Shown: positions 1 through 9,370 of the stretch, in pieces
Numbering within the stretch: position 1 is the stretch's first letter
Layout of the letters: the number at the start of each line of letters is the position of its first letter
DNA from: an uncultured Sulfitobacter sp.
Lineage (GTDB): Bacteria > Pseudomonadota > Alphaproteobacteria > Rhodobacterales > Rhodobacteraceae
Assembly (NCBI GenBank): GCA_937923365.1
Contig: CALAIJ010000247.1
Location: 1-10,339, forward strand
Length of the DNA: 10,339 nucleotides
Reading direction: 5' to 3'
The notes under the pieces: generated by a model
Databases searched by the model: none
The model's input: the letters and a program-made list of their open reading frames with translations, nothing else
What the model was told of the DNA's origin: nothing
Translations under genes and position numbers: made by a program

Positions 1-458
1 CGGATACCGCCAAGGGAGGCTTGCAGCTTGCCCTGGTCACGCTCCATGCCCAGACGCTCTTTCTTGGTCAGACCTTCAAAGCCGATCTCGGCCTGCTCGT
101 CGATGGCCTTCAGGCGCTGAATGGACTTGGACACGGTCTGCCAGTTGGTCAGCGTGCCGCCCAGCCAACGGTGGTTCATGTAGTACTGTGCGCATTTCTC
201 GGCTGCATCTGCGACGGGCTGTGCCGCCTGACGCTTGGTACCGACGAAGAGGATGGAGCCACCTTTGGCAACCGTATCACGGATAACCTGCAGGGCCTGA
301 TCCAGCATCGGAACAGTCTGTGTCAGGTCCATTATGTGAATGCCGTTGCGCGCGCCGTAGATGAACGGACCCATACGGGGGTTCCAACGCTGCGTCTGGT
401 GGCCGAAGTGTACGCCTGCTTCAAGCAGTTGGCGCATGGAGAACTCAGGAAGAGCCAT
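1..458 (-). CDS. rpsB: 30S ribosomal protein S2, N-terminal part (gene runs off the left edge)
   Basis: S2 is a protein of the small ribosomal subunit, bound late in assembly and needed for S1 binding. The minus strand reads from ATG at 458 through 152 complete codons to the window edge without a stop. The start [20 protein letters not shown] and the later stretches [18 protein letters not shown] (residues 25-42) and [12 protein letters not shown] (95-106) are hallmark S2 sequence. S2 proteins are usually about 240-260 residues, so roughly 40% is missing off the left edge. A purine-rich ribosome site (GGAAAGG) lies about 10 bases before the ATG. The gene has its own sigma70-like promoter (580-608) and a leader of about 115 bases. 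In most bacteria tsf follows rpsB; that would be outside the window. Identification is essentially certain. Confidence 0.98.
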   Translation of the reverse strand, partial: MALPEFSMRQLLEAGVHFGHQTQRWNPRMGPFIYGARNGIHIMDLTQTVPMLDQALQVIRDTVAKGGSILFVGTKRQAAQPVADAAEKCAQYYMNHRWLGGTLTNWQTVSKSIQRLKAIDEQAEIGFEGLTKKERLGMERDQGKLQASLGGI

Positions 459-573
459 GTCTTTATTACCTTTCCGGTTTAGCCTCATCGGGGGTATGAC
501 AGGGGTTCCTGCCAACCGGCGGACGTATCGGGATTTCTCCCCGACAGGCCCAACCCCGACTGCGGGTTTAAGT
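459..573 (-). promoter_or_regulatory. rpsB 5' leader with two hairpins
   Basis: Between the predicted start of transcription (about 573) and the rpsB ATG lie about 115 bases of leader. Two inverted repeats are visible. One at 528-544 has 5-bp arms TCGGG and CCCGA around a 7-base loop. The other at 498-513 has 6-bp arms including one G-T pair around a 4-base loop. E. coli S2 is known to repress its own mRNA through a structured leader; whether this alphaproteobacterial leader does the same is inference. Confidence 0.35.
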
Positions 574-579
574 GGGCTG

Positions 580-608
580 CGTATAGGACGGGTCCGCCCA
601 CAGTGCAA
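580..608 (-). promoter_or_regulatory. sigma70-type promoter of rpsB
   Basis: On the minus strand a -35 hexamer TTGCAC (608-603) and a -10 hexamer TATACG (585-580) are separated by exactly 17 bases. The TTG-rich -35 is typical of strong housekeeping promoters in Rhodobacteraceae. The predicted start of transcription is near 573. It fits the expectation that a ribosomal protein gene has a strong promoter of its own and it faces away from the divergent PA14-like gene. Confidence 0.7.
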
Positions 609-693
609 GCAAGAAACACGCCACCACAGCAAAGCGTTGGACAAGGGCGCTTTGACCGCGCAGACTGCTGCAAAACACGTTTGGGAGAACACC

Positions 694-1269
694 ATGAAAA
701 TCACGACAACGCTGACCCTTGGGCTGGCTCTGGTGGCGGGAACTGCCTTTGGCGCGCCGCTGAAACTGACACCTGCAGACCCGCAACCGACCGAGGCAGA
801 TTTGTCCCCCGGTCTGGCCGTATCCTACGCCTTTGGCGCAGGGGGTCGGACCTTGGCGGAGGCGGAGGCAAAACTCGCCCGCGCCAAGCCCGGCACGCCG
901 CTGGTTGGTCTGTCCTATCTGGAAGGCAGCGATGGCGAAGATACGCTCACCTCCGGCAAAGCGCACAAGATTGCGGCTGCGATATCGGGCTTCATCAAGT
1001 TCGACGCAGCCGGCACTTTCGAAGTGGATTTTCTCAGCAATGACGGGCTTGCCGCCAGCATCGGCGGGCAGCAGGTCGCGCTGTTTGATGGTGTGCACAG
1101 TTGCGAACCTGCCGGCGCTGTCGAGGTCGAGGTGCCGCAAGCGGGCTGGTACGCGCTGGAAGCCACGTACTTCCAACGCAAAGGCGGGGCCTGTTTGCTG
1201 ATGGACTGGTCCGTCAGCGGCGAGATGGAACCCGTGCCCGATGCGGCGTTTGCCTTTACCAAGGAATAA
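694..1269 (+). CDS. Small secreted PA14-like domain protein
   Basis: The product is 191 residues. The start is set by ATG at 694, six bases after a GGGAG ribosome site (683-687); the open frame extends further upstream but without coding character. Residues 1-20 form a signal peptide (Lys near the start, hydrophobic stretch, small residues near AFG-AP), so the protein is probably exported to the periplasm or beyond. Residues about 35-175 resemble a PA14 beta-barrel domain: a Gly-Phe-Ile-Lys-Phe strand, then Ala-Gly-Thr-Phe-Glu-Val, then [14 protein letters not shown] (115-128), which matches the 'D-D-G-x-x-x-x-I-D-G' core of PA14 in shifted form. Cys137 and Cys167 could form a disulfide. PA14 domains often bind carbohydrate, but here the domain stands alone and no ligand can be inferred. 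The gene is divergent from rpsB and ends with its stop directly against the olsA stop. Confidence 0.85.
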   Translation: MKITTTLTLGLALVAGTAFGAPLKLTPADPQPTEADLSPGLAVSYAFGAGGRTLAEAEAKLARAKPGTPLVGLSYLEGSDGEDTLTSGKAHKIAAAISGFIKFDAAGTFEVDFLSNDGLAASIGGQQVALFDGVHSCEPAGAVEVEVPQAGWYALEATYFQRKGGACLLMDWSVSGEMEPVPDAAFAFTKE

Positions 1270-2103
1270 TCAATCTGCGGGCAGCGCCTTATGCCCTGCC
1301 CGCACCGCTCGCTCGCACGCCAGTGCCAGTGCTTTGCGGTCCGCGAAATCAGCCACCTGCAACGGTGCATGATAGGTCACGATGACAGCGCCTTGTCGCG
1401 CAGGTGCCAAGGTGGTCAGCAGATGGGCACCAAAGGACATATCGCCCCACCACCCGTAGAACCGCGGATCCATGCCTACGGGGGCCTGATAGACCAGCGT
1501 TACAGGTTGCACGGCGATCTCGTCCTTCAGGTTTTCGGCAAAGAACGCCTGAAAGAGCGTTGTTTTAAAAGGAAGAACCTGCAACCCGTCCGTGCTGGTA
1601 CCTTCAGGGAAGAACAACAGCTTGTGCCCCGCCAAAAGCCGGTCTTCGAACACTTTGGTCTGTTCTTTGGCCCGTGCGCGATTGCGCTCGATGAACACAG
1701 TGCCCGTCGCCCGCGCCAGCCAGCCGATCCCCGGCCAGCCCGCCACTTCGGACTTGGAAACGAAGTAAATGCGTTTCGCTGCATTCAGACTGAAAATATC
1801 CAGCCACGAGGTGTGATTGGCCACCACCGCGCCACGGGCCTGCATCGGCGTCCCTTCGACAAGGTGCCGCATGCCCAGAATGCGGAACGCGCTGCGGCAG
1901 ACAAATTGCGTGATGTGCGGCGTGACAGGGCGGTGCAGCCCATAAATCGGCCGCTCGATCAGGCGCAGGATCAGCAAAAGCGCGAGCCCGCCAAACACAA
2001 CCACGGCCAAGGCCACGCCCCGCAACACAACCCGCAGCCAGCCCAGTGCCGTGATCGGGCCCACCTGCGGATCAGGATCATCACTGTCCCAACGTGCGCT
2101 CAT
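1270..2103 (-). CDS. olsA: Lyso-ornithine lipid O-acyltransferase (PlsC family)
   Basis: The product is a 277-residue member of the PlsC/LPLAT acyltransferase family. Residues 23-47 form a membrane segment that anchors it to the inner membrane. The catalytic HX4D motif is NHTSWLD (His97, Asp102); block II is GTVFIERNRA (134-143); block III is FPEGTS (165-170). PlsC itself makes phosphatidic acid. Here the gene overlaps by four bases (ATGA) with an olsB-like gene, and in that setting the family member is OlsA, which adds the second fatty acyl chain to lyso-ornithine lipid to give ornithine lipid, a phosphorus-free membrane lipid. Some OlsA proteins also accept lysophosphatidate, so a double role is possible. 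The family call comes from motifs; the specific substrate is inferred from the partner gene. Confidence 0.85.
   Translation of the reverse strand: MSARWDSDDPDPQVGPITALGWLRVVLRGVALAVVVFGGLALLLILRLIERPIYGLHRPVTPHITQFVCRSAFRILGMRHLVEGTPMQARGAVVANHTSWLDIFSLNAAKRIYFVSKSEVAGWPGIGWLARATGTVFIERNRARAKEQTKVFEDRLLAGHKLLFFPEGTSTDGLQVLPFKTTLFQAFFAENLKDEIAVQPVTLVYQAPVGMDPRFYGWWGDMSFGAHLLTTLAPARQGAVIVTYHAPLQVADFADRKALALACERAVRAGHKALPAD
1277..1303. terminator. Possible shared terminator hairpin between convergent genes
   Basis: A perfect 8-bp inverted repeat (GCGGGCAG at 1277-1284 and CTGCCCGC at 1296-1303) surrounds an 11-base loop. It lies within the last codons of olsA and just past the stop of the convergent PA14-like gene. 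Since the two stops abut, this is the only place for a shared end signal. No strong T tract follows on either strand (a few T's on the minus side), so its efficiency is doubtful. Confidence 0.35.
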
Positions 2104-2864
2104 GCTGTCGCTCCGCCGTAGATCCGCGCATGCCTGCTGCTTAGGCGCGCAGTGTCCAAGGTCAGGCAGACGTCAACGGTATTGAACGTATGGTCCACAA
2201 AGGCCCCTTCGCCGATAAACCCGCCCAAGCGCAAATAGGCTTTGATCAGGCTGGGCATCTGCATGGTCGCCGCTTTGCGATCCAGATGAGCTTTGTCGAT
2301 CAAGTCCATGCTTTTAAAGGATTTTGAAAGGGCGCGCACCCGCAGGTCCGAAGGGGCCAGATGGCGATGGTGCAATAAGGACAAAGGCTGTGCCAAGGCC
2401 GCCGTGTCCGTCCCGTGGAAGCTTGCCACCCCAAAGAGCACTTCGATCTTGTGGCGCGCCACATACTCCGCCAGACCCGCCCAAAGGTGATGCATCGCCA
2501 CACCGCCACGGTACGCCGGATGCAGGCAGGAGCGCCCTAGCTCAAGCAGCCGACGACCGGAATTCTCCAGCACGCTCAGGTCATACTCCCCTGCTGAATA
2601 GAACCCCCCTGCGGCAGCCGCCTGCTCTGCCCGCATCAAACGGTAGACGCCGACCACAGCACCTGTTTCACCGTCTTCCAGCAACAGATGGTCATAGAAC
2701 GGATCAAAGCGATCTTTCTCCAGCCGCAGATCATGGTCCACCAACGCCCCGCCGCCGCCAAGCTCTGCGACGAACACATCATAGCGAAGCCGCTGGGCAG
2801 CGGCCAAGTCCTCGGCGGTCTGCGCCAACCGGACGCGGAATTGGGTCGAAAGGTCCTGAGCCAT
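2100..2864 (-). CDS. olsB: L-ornithine N-alpha-acyltransferase (3-hydroxyacyl-ACP dependent)
   Basis: The product is 254 residues and matches OlsB, which transfers a 3-hydroxyacyl chain from acyl carrier protein to the alpha-amino group of ornithine, the first step of ornithine lipid synthesis. Characteristic stretches are RYDVFVAELG (27-36), RFDPFYDHLLL (52-62), LELGRSCLHPAYRGG (107-121) and LFGVASFHGTD (143-153). The fold is GNAT-like. The stop overlaps the olsA start by four bases, indicating translational coupling. The ATG at 2864 is the first in frame with family-like sequence; the ribosome site before it is weak. No convincing promoter is visible in the 138 bases upstream (2865-3002). 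In many marine Rhodobacteraceae the lipid is induced or favoured under phosphorus stress, but no Pho box was recognised here. Confidence 0.92.
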   Translation of the reverse strand: MAQDLSTQFRVRLAQTAEDLAAAQRLRYDVFVAELGGGGALVDHDLRLEKDRFDPFYDHLLLEDGETGAVVGVYRLMRAEQAAAAGGFYSAGEYDLSVLENSGRRLLELGRSCLHPAYRGGVAMHHLWAGLAEYVARHKIEVLFGVASFHGTDTAALAQPLSLLHHRHLAPSDLRVRALSKSFKSMDLIDKAHLDRKAATMQMPSLIKAYLRLGGFIGEGAFVDHTFNTVDVCLTLDTARLSSRHARIYGGATA

Positions 2865-2993
2865 TGTGTCTGGGTTTCCGAAAGTGCTGTTGTCGGCGGT
2901 TTAGGCAATCGCGAACATCTGCGCAATCCTTGGGCGAAAACCGTTCAAACCGGTAATGCCTTCAGGTTGCATGACAGGGGATCATTTCCCTTT

Positions 2994-3022
2994 TTGCTTG
3001 ACTTACCGACCCGTGTTATTAT
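2994..3022 (+). promoter_or_regulatory. Candidate plus-strand promoter reading towards chpT, antisense to the DUF3553 gene
   Basis: On the plus strand TTGCTT (2994-2999) and TATTAT (3017-3022, five of six matches to the -10 consensus) are spaced by exactly 17 bases. The predicted start is near 3029. No gene lies on the plus strand before chpT at 3227, so a transcript from here would carry a leader of about 200 bases that is complementary to nearly the whole DUF3553 coding region. The site lies in an AT-rich patch at the 3' end of that gene. This is a sequence match only. Confidence 0.4.
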
Positions 3023-3197
3023 CAAAAATAGGAATTAGCCCCACCCGAAAGCTGTCTATGACAATTTTGCCTTCGTCTCGAAAATTGACGGTCAGCTTAC
3101 CGCCAATGTTGCTTTGCACTTGCCCGACACCCCAGTCGGGACGGTCCGGGTGCTTTACCAGCATGCCAGGCGTCAATATGGCGTTCAGGTCTTCCAT
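3003..3197 (-). CDS. Small DUF3553 domain protein
   Basis: The product is 64 residues. I place the start at ATG 3197, with an AAAGGA ribosome site about six bases upstream; an upstream in-frame ATG at 3221 lacks such a site and would add eight unlikely residues. The core GMLVKHPDRPDWGVGQVQ (residues 11-28), followed by GGKLTVNFRDEGKIVID, is the DUF3553 pattern, a small all-beta module. The same kind of sequence (Gly-x-x-Val-x-His-x-x-x-x-x-Gly-x-Gly-x-Val, then a strand with Val-x-Phe) is seen in Tudor-like domains of CarD-type and UvrD-type proteins that contact RNA polymerase. A link to transcription is therefore possible but unproven. The gene is divergent from chpT with only 29 bases between the start codons. 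The function is unknown. Confidence 0.8.
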   Translation of the reverse strand: MEDLNAILTPGMLVKHPDRPDWGVGQVQSNIGGKLTVNFRDEGKIVIDSFRVGLIPIFDNNTGR

Positions 3198-3226
3198 GGC
3201 TTGTCCTTTGAAGGGTGGCATCGCTT

Positions 3227-3823
3227 ATGCCCGCGATTAGCGCTGAACTGGCCACATTGATTGGCAGCCGCATCTGTCACGATTTGATATCCCCCATCGG
3301 GGCGATCAACAATGGCCTGGAGCTGTTGCAGATGTCCGATGCAGCCGAGGGGCCGGAAATGGACCTGATTGGCCAAAGTGTCGGCAATGCCAGTGCCCGC
3401 ATCCGTTTTTTCCGTATCGCCTTTGGGGCGGCGGGCGACCAAATGGTAGGCCAGCCTGAAATCGCGTCGATCCTGCGCGATCTCTACCGTGATAGCCGTC
3501 TGGAAATCCTCTGGCAGTCCCCCGATCCGCAGCCGCGCTCCGCGGTGCGCTTGTCTTTCCTGGGGCTTTTGTGCCTTGAGACGGCGATGCCCTATGGCGG
3601 TCAGGTCATCGTCACAGAGACCGATGGCAGATGGCTCTTGCGCGGAGAGGCAGACAAACTGAACGTCGATGCACAGCTTTGGGCGGTTCTGGCCCAGGCA
3701 GGCGGCACCCCGCAGTTGCAGCCCTCACAGGTCCAGTTTGCCCTGCTACCGATGATCGCAGCCGATGATGGCCGTCAGGTCATCAGCCATGCGCAGGAAA
3801 CCACGGTCGATATCAGCTTCTGA
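3227..3823 (+). CDS. chpT: Histidine phosphotransferase ChpT
   Basis: The product is 198 residues from the ATG at 3227; a GTG at 3215 would add four residues. The ATG has AAGGG 11 bases upstream and gives the usual short N-terminus, so I prefer it, but either is possible. The helix [20 protein letters not shown] (residues 14-33) is a DHp-like dimerisation helix with the phospho-accepting His18. The rest (about 75-198) is a degenerate histidine-kinase ATPase-like domain without ATP-binding motifs, as expected for ChpT. In alphaproteobacteria ChpT is a cytoplasmic dimer that passes phosphate from the hybrid kinase CckA to the response regulators CtrA and CpdR; in the Roseobacter group the relay governs motility, gene transfer agents and cell division. 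The gene overlaps the 3' end of convergent proA by 11 bases. A promoter may lie at 2994-3022. Confidence 0.93.
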   Translation: MPAISAELATLIGSRICHDLISPIGAINNGLELLQMSDAAEGPEMDLIGQSVGNASARIRFFRIAFGAAGDQMVGQPEIASILRDLYRDSRLEILWQSPDPQPRSAVRLSFLGLLCLETAMPYGGQVIVTETDGRWLLRGEADKLNVDAQLWAVLAQAGGTPQLQPSQVQFALLPMIAADDGRQVISHAQETTVDISF

Positions 3824-5078
3824 CTGTGCCGTCGCCCGTGACCAGATATTTGAAGCTGGTCAACTGAGCAGCCCCTACCGGCCCCCTCGCATGCATTTTG
3901 CCTGTGGCGATGCCGATCTCTGCACCCATGCCGAACTCTCCGCCATCTGCAAACTGGGTGGAGGCGTTGTGCATGACGATTGCGCTATCAAGCTGGTTCA
4001 TAAAGGCCGTTGCCGCCGCCGCGTTCTCGGTCATGATGCAGTCGGTGTGGTTGGATCCATAGGTGCGGATATGTGCGATGGCCTCCTCCAGACTGTCCAC
4101 TTCGCGCGCGGCGATGATCATATCCAGATACTCGCGGCCTCGGTCCTCTGCTGTGGCGTCTGTGGTGCCTTGCAGCGCGTTCAGCGGCGCTTCGGCGCGC
4201 ACTTCGACGCCTGCATCCAACAAAGACTGTAGAACTGTGCGGCCCAGCGTGTCAGAGACATCACGGTGGATCAGCAGGCATTCCGCCGCGCCACAAATGC
4301 CTGTGCGCCGCGTCTTGGCGTTCAGCACTACGTTCAGCGTCTTTTCAAGGTCCGCGTCCTTGTCGATGTAGATGTGCACGATGCCTTCCAGATGGGCAAA
4401 AACAGGCACGCGGGCCTCGCGCTGCACAAGGCCCACTAACCCCTTGCCACCGCGTGGGACAATCACATCGATATGGTCGGTCATTGTCAGCATCTCGCTC
4501 ACAGCGGCGCGGTCGCGGGTGGGGACCAGTTGCACGGCGTCCGCTGGCAGCCCGGCGTCGCGCAGGCCTTGTTGCAGGCACGCGTGGATCGCACTTGCAC
4601 TGTGATAACTTTCCGAACCGCCGCGCAGGATCACCGCATTGCCCGCCTTGAGGCAAAGCGCCCCCGCATCCGCCGTCACATTGGGGCGAGATTCGTAGAT
4701 CACACCGATCACACCCAGCGGCGTGCGGACACGGCGGATATGCAGGCCCGAGGGCTGGTCCCACTCTGCCAGCACTTCCCCCACGGGATCGGGTTGTTCA
4801 GCCACGCTGCGCAGACCGTCGACCATGCCCTGAATGCGCGCTTCGTCCAGCATCAGGCGGTCCATCATCGCGTCTGTCAGCCCCTTGTCACGGCCATACT
4901 CAAGATCGCGGGCGTTGGCCGCGATGATGTCTTCGCGGCGCTTCCAGACGTTCTCTGCCGCGCTGATGAGGGCTGCGTGCTTGCGCTCGGCTGTGGCTGT
5001 GGCCAGCGTGGCCGCCGCCGCTGTGGCGCGTGCACCAATATCGGCCATAAGATCGGGAATGCTGTCGTGGTCTTTCAT
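3813..5078 (-). CDS. proA: Gamma-glutamyl phosphate reductase
   Basis: The product is 421 residues, the normal length for ProA. It catalyses the NADPH-dependent reduction of L-glutamyl 5-phosphate to glutamate-5-semialdehyde, the second step of proline synthesis, in the cytoplasm. Features seen are [20 protein letters not shown] (119-138), the cofactor-binding [11 protein letters not shown] (146-156), PRGGKGLV (208-215) and the active-site cysteine in [12 protein letters not shown] (Cys262). The start MKDHDS at 5078 is chosen because it gives the expected N-terminus; the ribosome site is weak (CAGG). proB lies 76 bases upstream on the same strand, and obg before that, so proA is probably the last gene of this array. 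The stop overlaps the end of chpT on the opposite strand by 11 bases. Confidence 0.97.
   Translation of the reverse strand: MKDHDSIPDLMADIGARATAAAATLATATAERKHAALISAAENVWKRREDIIAANARDLEYGRDKGLTDAMMDRLMLDEARIQGMVDGLRSVAEQPDPVGEVLAEWDQPSGLHIRRVRTPLGVIGVIYESRPNVTADAGALCLKAGNAVILRGGSESYHSASAIHACLQQGLRDAGLPADAVQLVPTRDRAAVSEMLTMTDHIDVIVPRGGKGLVGLVQREARVPVFAHLEGIVHIYIDKDADLEKTLNVVLNAKTRRTGICGAAECLLIHRDVSDTLGRTVLQSLLDAGVEVRAEAPLNALQGTTDATAEDRGREYLDMIIAAREVDSLEEAIAHIRTYGSNHTDCIMTENAAAATAFMNQLDSAIVMHNASTQFADGGEFGMGAEIGIATGKMHARGPVGAAQLTSFKYLVTGDGTVRS
3839..3862. other. Inverted repeat just past the chpT stop, inside proA
   Basis: A perfect 7-bp inverted repeat (TGACCAG at 3839-3845, CTGGTCA at 3856-3862) surrounds a 10-base loop. 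It begins 15 bases after the chpT stop and lies within the last codons of proA. No T tract follows on either strand, so it is at best a weak hairpin stop or an mRNA 3'-end protection structure, and it may be a chance result of coding sequence. Confidence 0.2.
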
Positions 5079-5154
5079 TGCGTTCGTACCTGTTGCTTGT
5101 CCTGCGCCAAAGAGTGTTCTTGCCTCCGGCAGGGCTTATTGGGCCATTTGGACG

Positions 5155-7839
<2,685 letters not shown>

Positions 7840-7842
7840 CGG

Positions 7843-8442
7843 TCAAACTCCTCCCGAGAACAGAACAAAGAGCACAGAGGCCACCGTGAGCGCGGCCAAT
7901 GTCCACATGAGATAGGGTTCCGCAGCGGTTCCTGCTACGGTTTTGGCAATCCGATCACCTGCAAGTGTCCAGATGGGATGCAAAATGATCTGGCAGCCCA
8001 GCAGAACCGCCGCAACTGTTGCAGTAGCCGCAAAAGCTGGCGTTTCTGGGGCAATGAAGGCGGTAAAGCTGCCCACGATCATGGCCCATGCCTTGGGGTT
8101 CAGCGGATGCACGATCAGACCTGCCGCAAAACCGGGCGCACGGGCACCGCCCTGCCCCGGTGTCAGGCGCAGGTTGGCGACTTTCCACGCCAGCCAGATG
8201 ATATAAGCGGCAGAGACAAACTTGAGCGTCGTGAACAGCCATGGCGCACGCTCTGCCAGCTCCATCAGGCCAAAACCGATGGGCCAGATGATCAGCTGCT
8301 TACCAAGCGCCACACCCGCGACAAAGGGCAAGGCACGCCGAAACCCGAAACGCGCGCCCGTGGCCAATAGTGCCATGTTCGCAGGCCCCGGGGTGCCAAT
8401 CTGGCTGGCTGCAAAGATGATCAGGGGCAACAGGCCGGTCAT
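7843..8442 (-). CDS. LysE/RhtB-family amino acid exporter
   Basis: The product is 199 residues from the ATG at 8442, which overlaps the stop of the preceding gene in an ATGA arrangement. An in-frame ATG at 8457 would add five residues but has no ribosome site, and LysE proteins normally begin M-T-x-L-L-P as this one does. The family signature TPGPANM lies at 17-23 and NPKAW at 115-119, with about five to six hydrophobic membrane segments (for example 1-16, 36-62, 70-90, 103-134, 138-158, 176-196). Members export amino acids such as lysine, threonine or homoserine across the inner membrane; the substrate here cannot be read from the sequence. Lying between two acetyltransferase genes with 3-4 base junctions, it is clearly translated with them. 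A role in the export of an acetylated amino compound is a guess. Confidence 0.88.
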   Translation of the reverse strand: MTGLLPLIIFAASQIGTPGPANMALLATGARFGFRRALPFVAGVALGKQLIIWPIGFGLMELAERAPWLFTTLKFVSAAYIIWLAWKVANLRLTPGQGGARAPGFAAGLIVHPLNPKAWAMIVGSFTAFIAPETPAFAATATVAAVLLGCQIILHPIWTLAGDRIAKTVAGTAAEPYLMWTLAALTVASVLFVLFSGGV

Positions 8443-8993
8443 TGCGCCGCCCGCCATTCAGGTGCAAGCAGACCCATCATGATATCATCATGCCAAGTAT
8501 CTTTGACCCAGGCAGACTGCCGCTCGCGCCCCTCTTCAACAAAGCCTACCTTTTTGTAGACCGCGATGGCGCGCGCGTTGTAGGCCAGCACCCGCAACGA
8601 CAGACGGTGCAGGTGCATCGCACCAAAAGCATGGGCCAGAAACAGCCGCAATGCGCGAGTGCCATAACCCTGCCCCAGATCCGCCGCCCTGAGCAGCCCC
8701 ATGGCAAGCGTGGCCCGCCTGTCGCTGCTTGAGTAGCTATGCAGGAAGATCACACCGCTCAACACGTTTTCAATGTCGAGGAACCATGAGTATCTGTTCT
8801 TCATGTGAAACGACACCCAACTGTCCGCATGGGCCTGAGTGACGGGTGTCACTGTGTCTGCGGGCAGAGCGTACATGTGCTGTATCTCTGCGTGATTGCC
8901 TGCTGCAATCCGCGCATCCACATCGGCCTTCGCGGGGCGACGCAGGCAGAGGTTCCCATCAATGAGAGTGGGACGTGTATCAGTATCAGCCAT
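8439..8993 (-). CDS. GNAT-family N-acetyltransferase
   Basis: The product is 184 residues of the RimJ/RimL/SpeG-like GNAT group. The N-terminal part LIDGNLCLRRPAKADVDAR (10-28) is the usual first strand; the acetyl-CoA loop LGQGYGTRAL (106-115) is intact, and NARAIAVYKKVGFVEEGRER (139-158) is the classic C-terminal motif with a Tyr that often acts as the general acid. The start ATG at 8993 follows an AAAGGAGAGG ribosome site with good spacing, the best in the window. It is the first gene after the terminator at 9032-9061 and overlaps the exporter gene by four bases. The target is unknown. It differs from the second GNAT gene (7288-7839), in which the same loop lacks a glycine, so the two are not simple duplicates. 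Confidence 0.88.
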   Translation of the reverse strand: MADTDTRPTLIDGNLCLRRPAKADVDARIAAGNHAEIQHMYALPADTVTPVTQAHADSWVSFHMKNRYSWFLDIENVLSGVIFLHSYSSSDRRATLAMGLLRAADLGQGYGTRALRLFLAHAFGAMHLHRLSLRVLAYNARAIAVYKKVGFVEEGRERQSAWVKDTWHDDIMMGLLAPEWRAAQ

Positions 8994-9031
8994 CTGACCT
9001 CTCCTTTCTGGGTGAATGGACGCGGAAATAG

Positions 9032-9061
9032 AAAAAGGGACCGGCGTTTCCGCCGATCCCT
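9032..9061 (-). terminator. Intrinsic terminator after rpmA
   Basis: On the minus strand the arms at 9061-9051 and 9046-9036 form an 11-bp stem (AGGGA, one T-G pair, CGGCG) closed by a GAAA loop at 9050-9047 and ending in a run of five T's (9036-9032). It starts 29 bases after the rpmA stop. This is the strongest terminator structure in the window and should end, wholly or partly, the rplU-rpmA transcript. Only 38 bases separate it from the next gene on the same strand. Confidence 0.85.
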
Positions 9062-9089
9062 CAAATTTTTCAAACCTTACGGGTACGGC

Positions 9090-9359
9090 TTATTCTGCAG
9101 CTTTCGCCGCCGGCAGAACAGAAATGAACGTGCGGTTTTTCAGGCCTTTGTGGAACTGAACATTGCCGTCGACCACTGCAAAGATCGTGTGATCCTTGCC
9201 CATGCCCACGCCTTCGGCGGGCCAAAACTTGGTACCGCGCTGGCGCACGATGATGTTGCCGGGGATGACGTTCTCGCCACCGTATTTTTTGACGCCAAGG
9301 CGACGACCAGCTGAGTCGCGCCCGTTACGGGATGAGCCGCCTGCTTTTTTATGTGCCAT
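9090..9359 (-). CDS. rpmA: 50S ribosomal protein L27
   Basis: The product is 89 residues, a normal length for L27. The N-terminus [20 protein letters not shown] is diagnostic; this tail reaches the peptidyl transferase centre of the ribosome and helps to position tRNA. There is no cleavable N-terminal extension of the kind found in Firmicutes. [19 protein letters not shown] (27-45) is also typical. The start at 9359 has an AAGGAGAG ribosome site that overlaps the rplU stop codon, and the two genes are 11 bases apart, so they are translated from one mRNA. A strong terminator follows. Confidence 0.98.
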   Translation of the reverse strand: MAHKKAGGSSRNGRDSAGRRLGVKKYGGENVIPGNIIVRQRGTKFWPAEGVGMGKDHTIFAVVDGNVQFHKGLKNRTFISVLPAAKAAE

Positions 9360-9370
9360 TTGGTCTCTCC

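Noticed and set aside
485..673. Open frames in the 235-base gap between rpsB and the PA14-like gene
   Set aside because: They lack ribosome sites and family-like sequence, and the region is accounted for by the rpsB promoter and leader plus the upstream region of the plus-strand gene.
1291..2121. Long plus-strand open frame opposite olsA
   Set aside because: It is a shadow frame of the clearly recognised acyltransferase, with low-complexity Arg/Pro/His-rich composition and no ribosome site.
2974..2995. Hairpin with T-run on the plus strand (GGGA/TCCC followed by five T's)
   Set aside because: The stem has only four to six pairs and no plus-strand gene ends upstream; the T's more likely belong to the AT-rich region around the candidate chpT promoter.
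2865..3002. Search for an olsB promoter or Pho box
   Set aside because: Only poor matches (for example TTGCGC with TAAACC at 17 bases) were found and no Pho-box repeat, so none is annotated.
8443..8457. Five-residue longer start of the LysE-family exporter
   Set aside because: No ribosome site precedes it, and the ATG at 8442 gives the family-typical N-terminus and an ATGA overlap.
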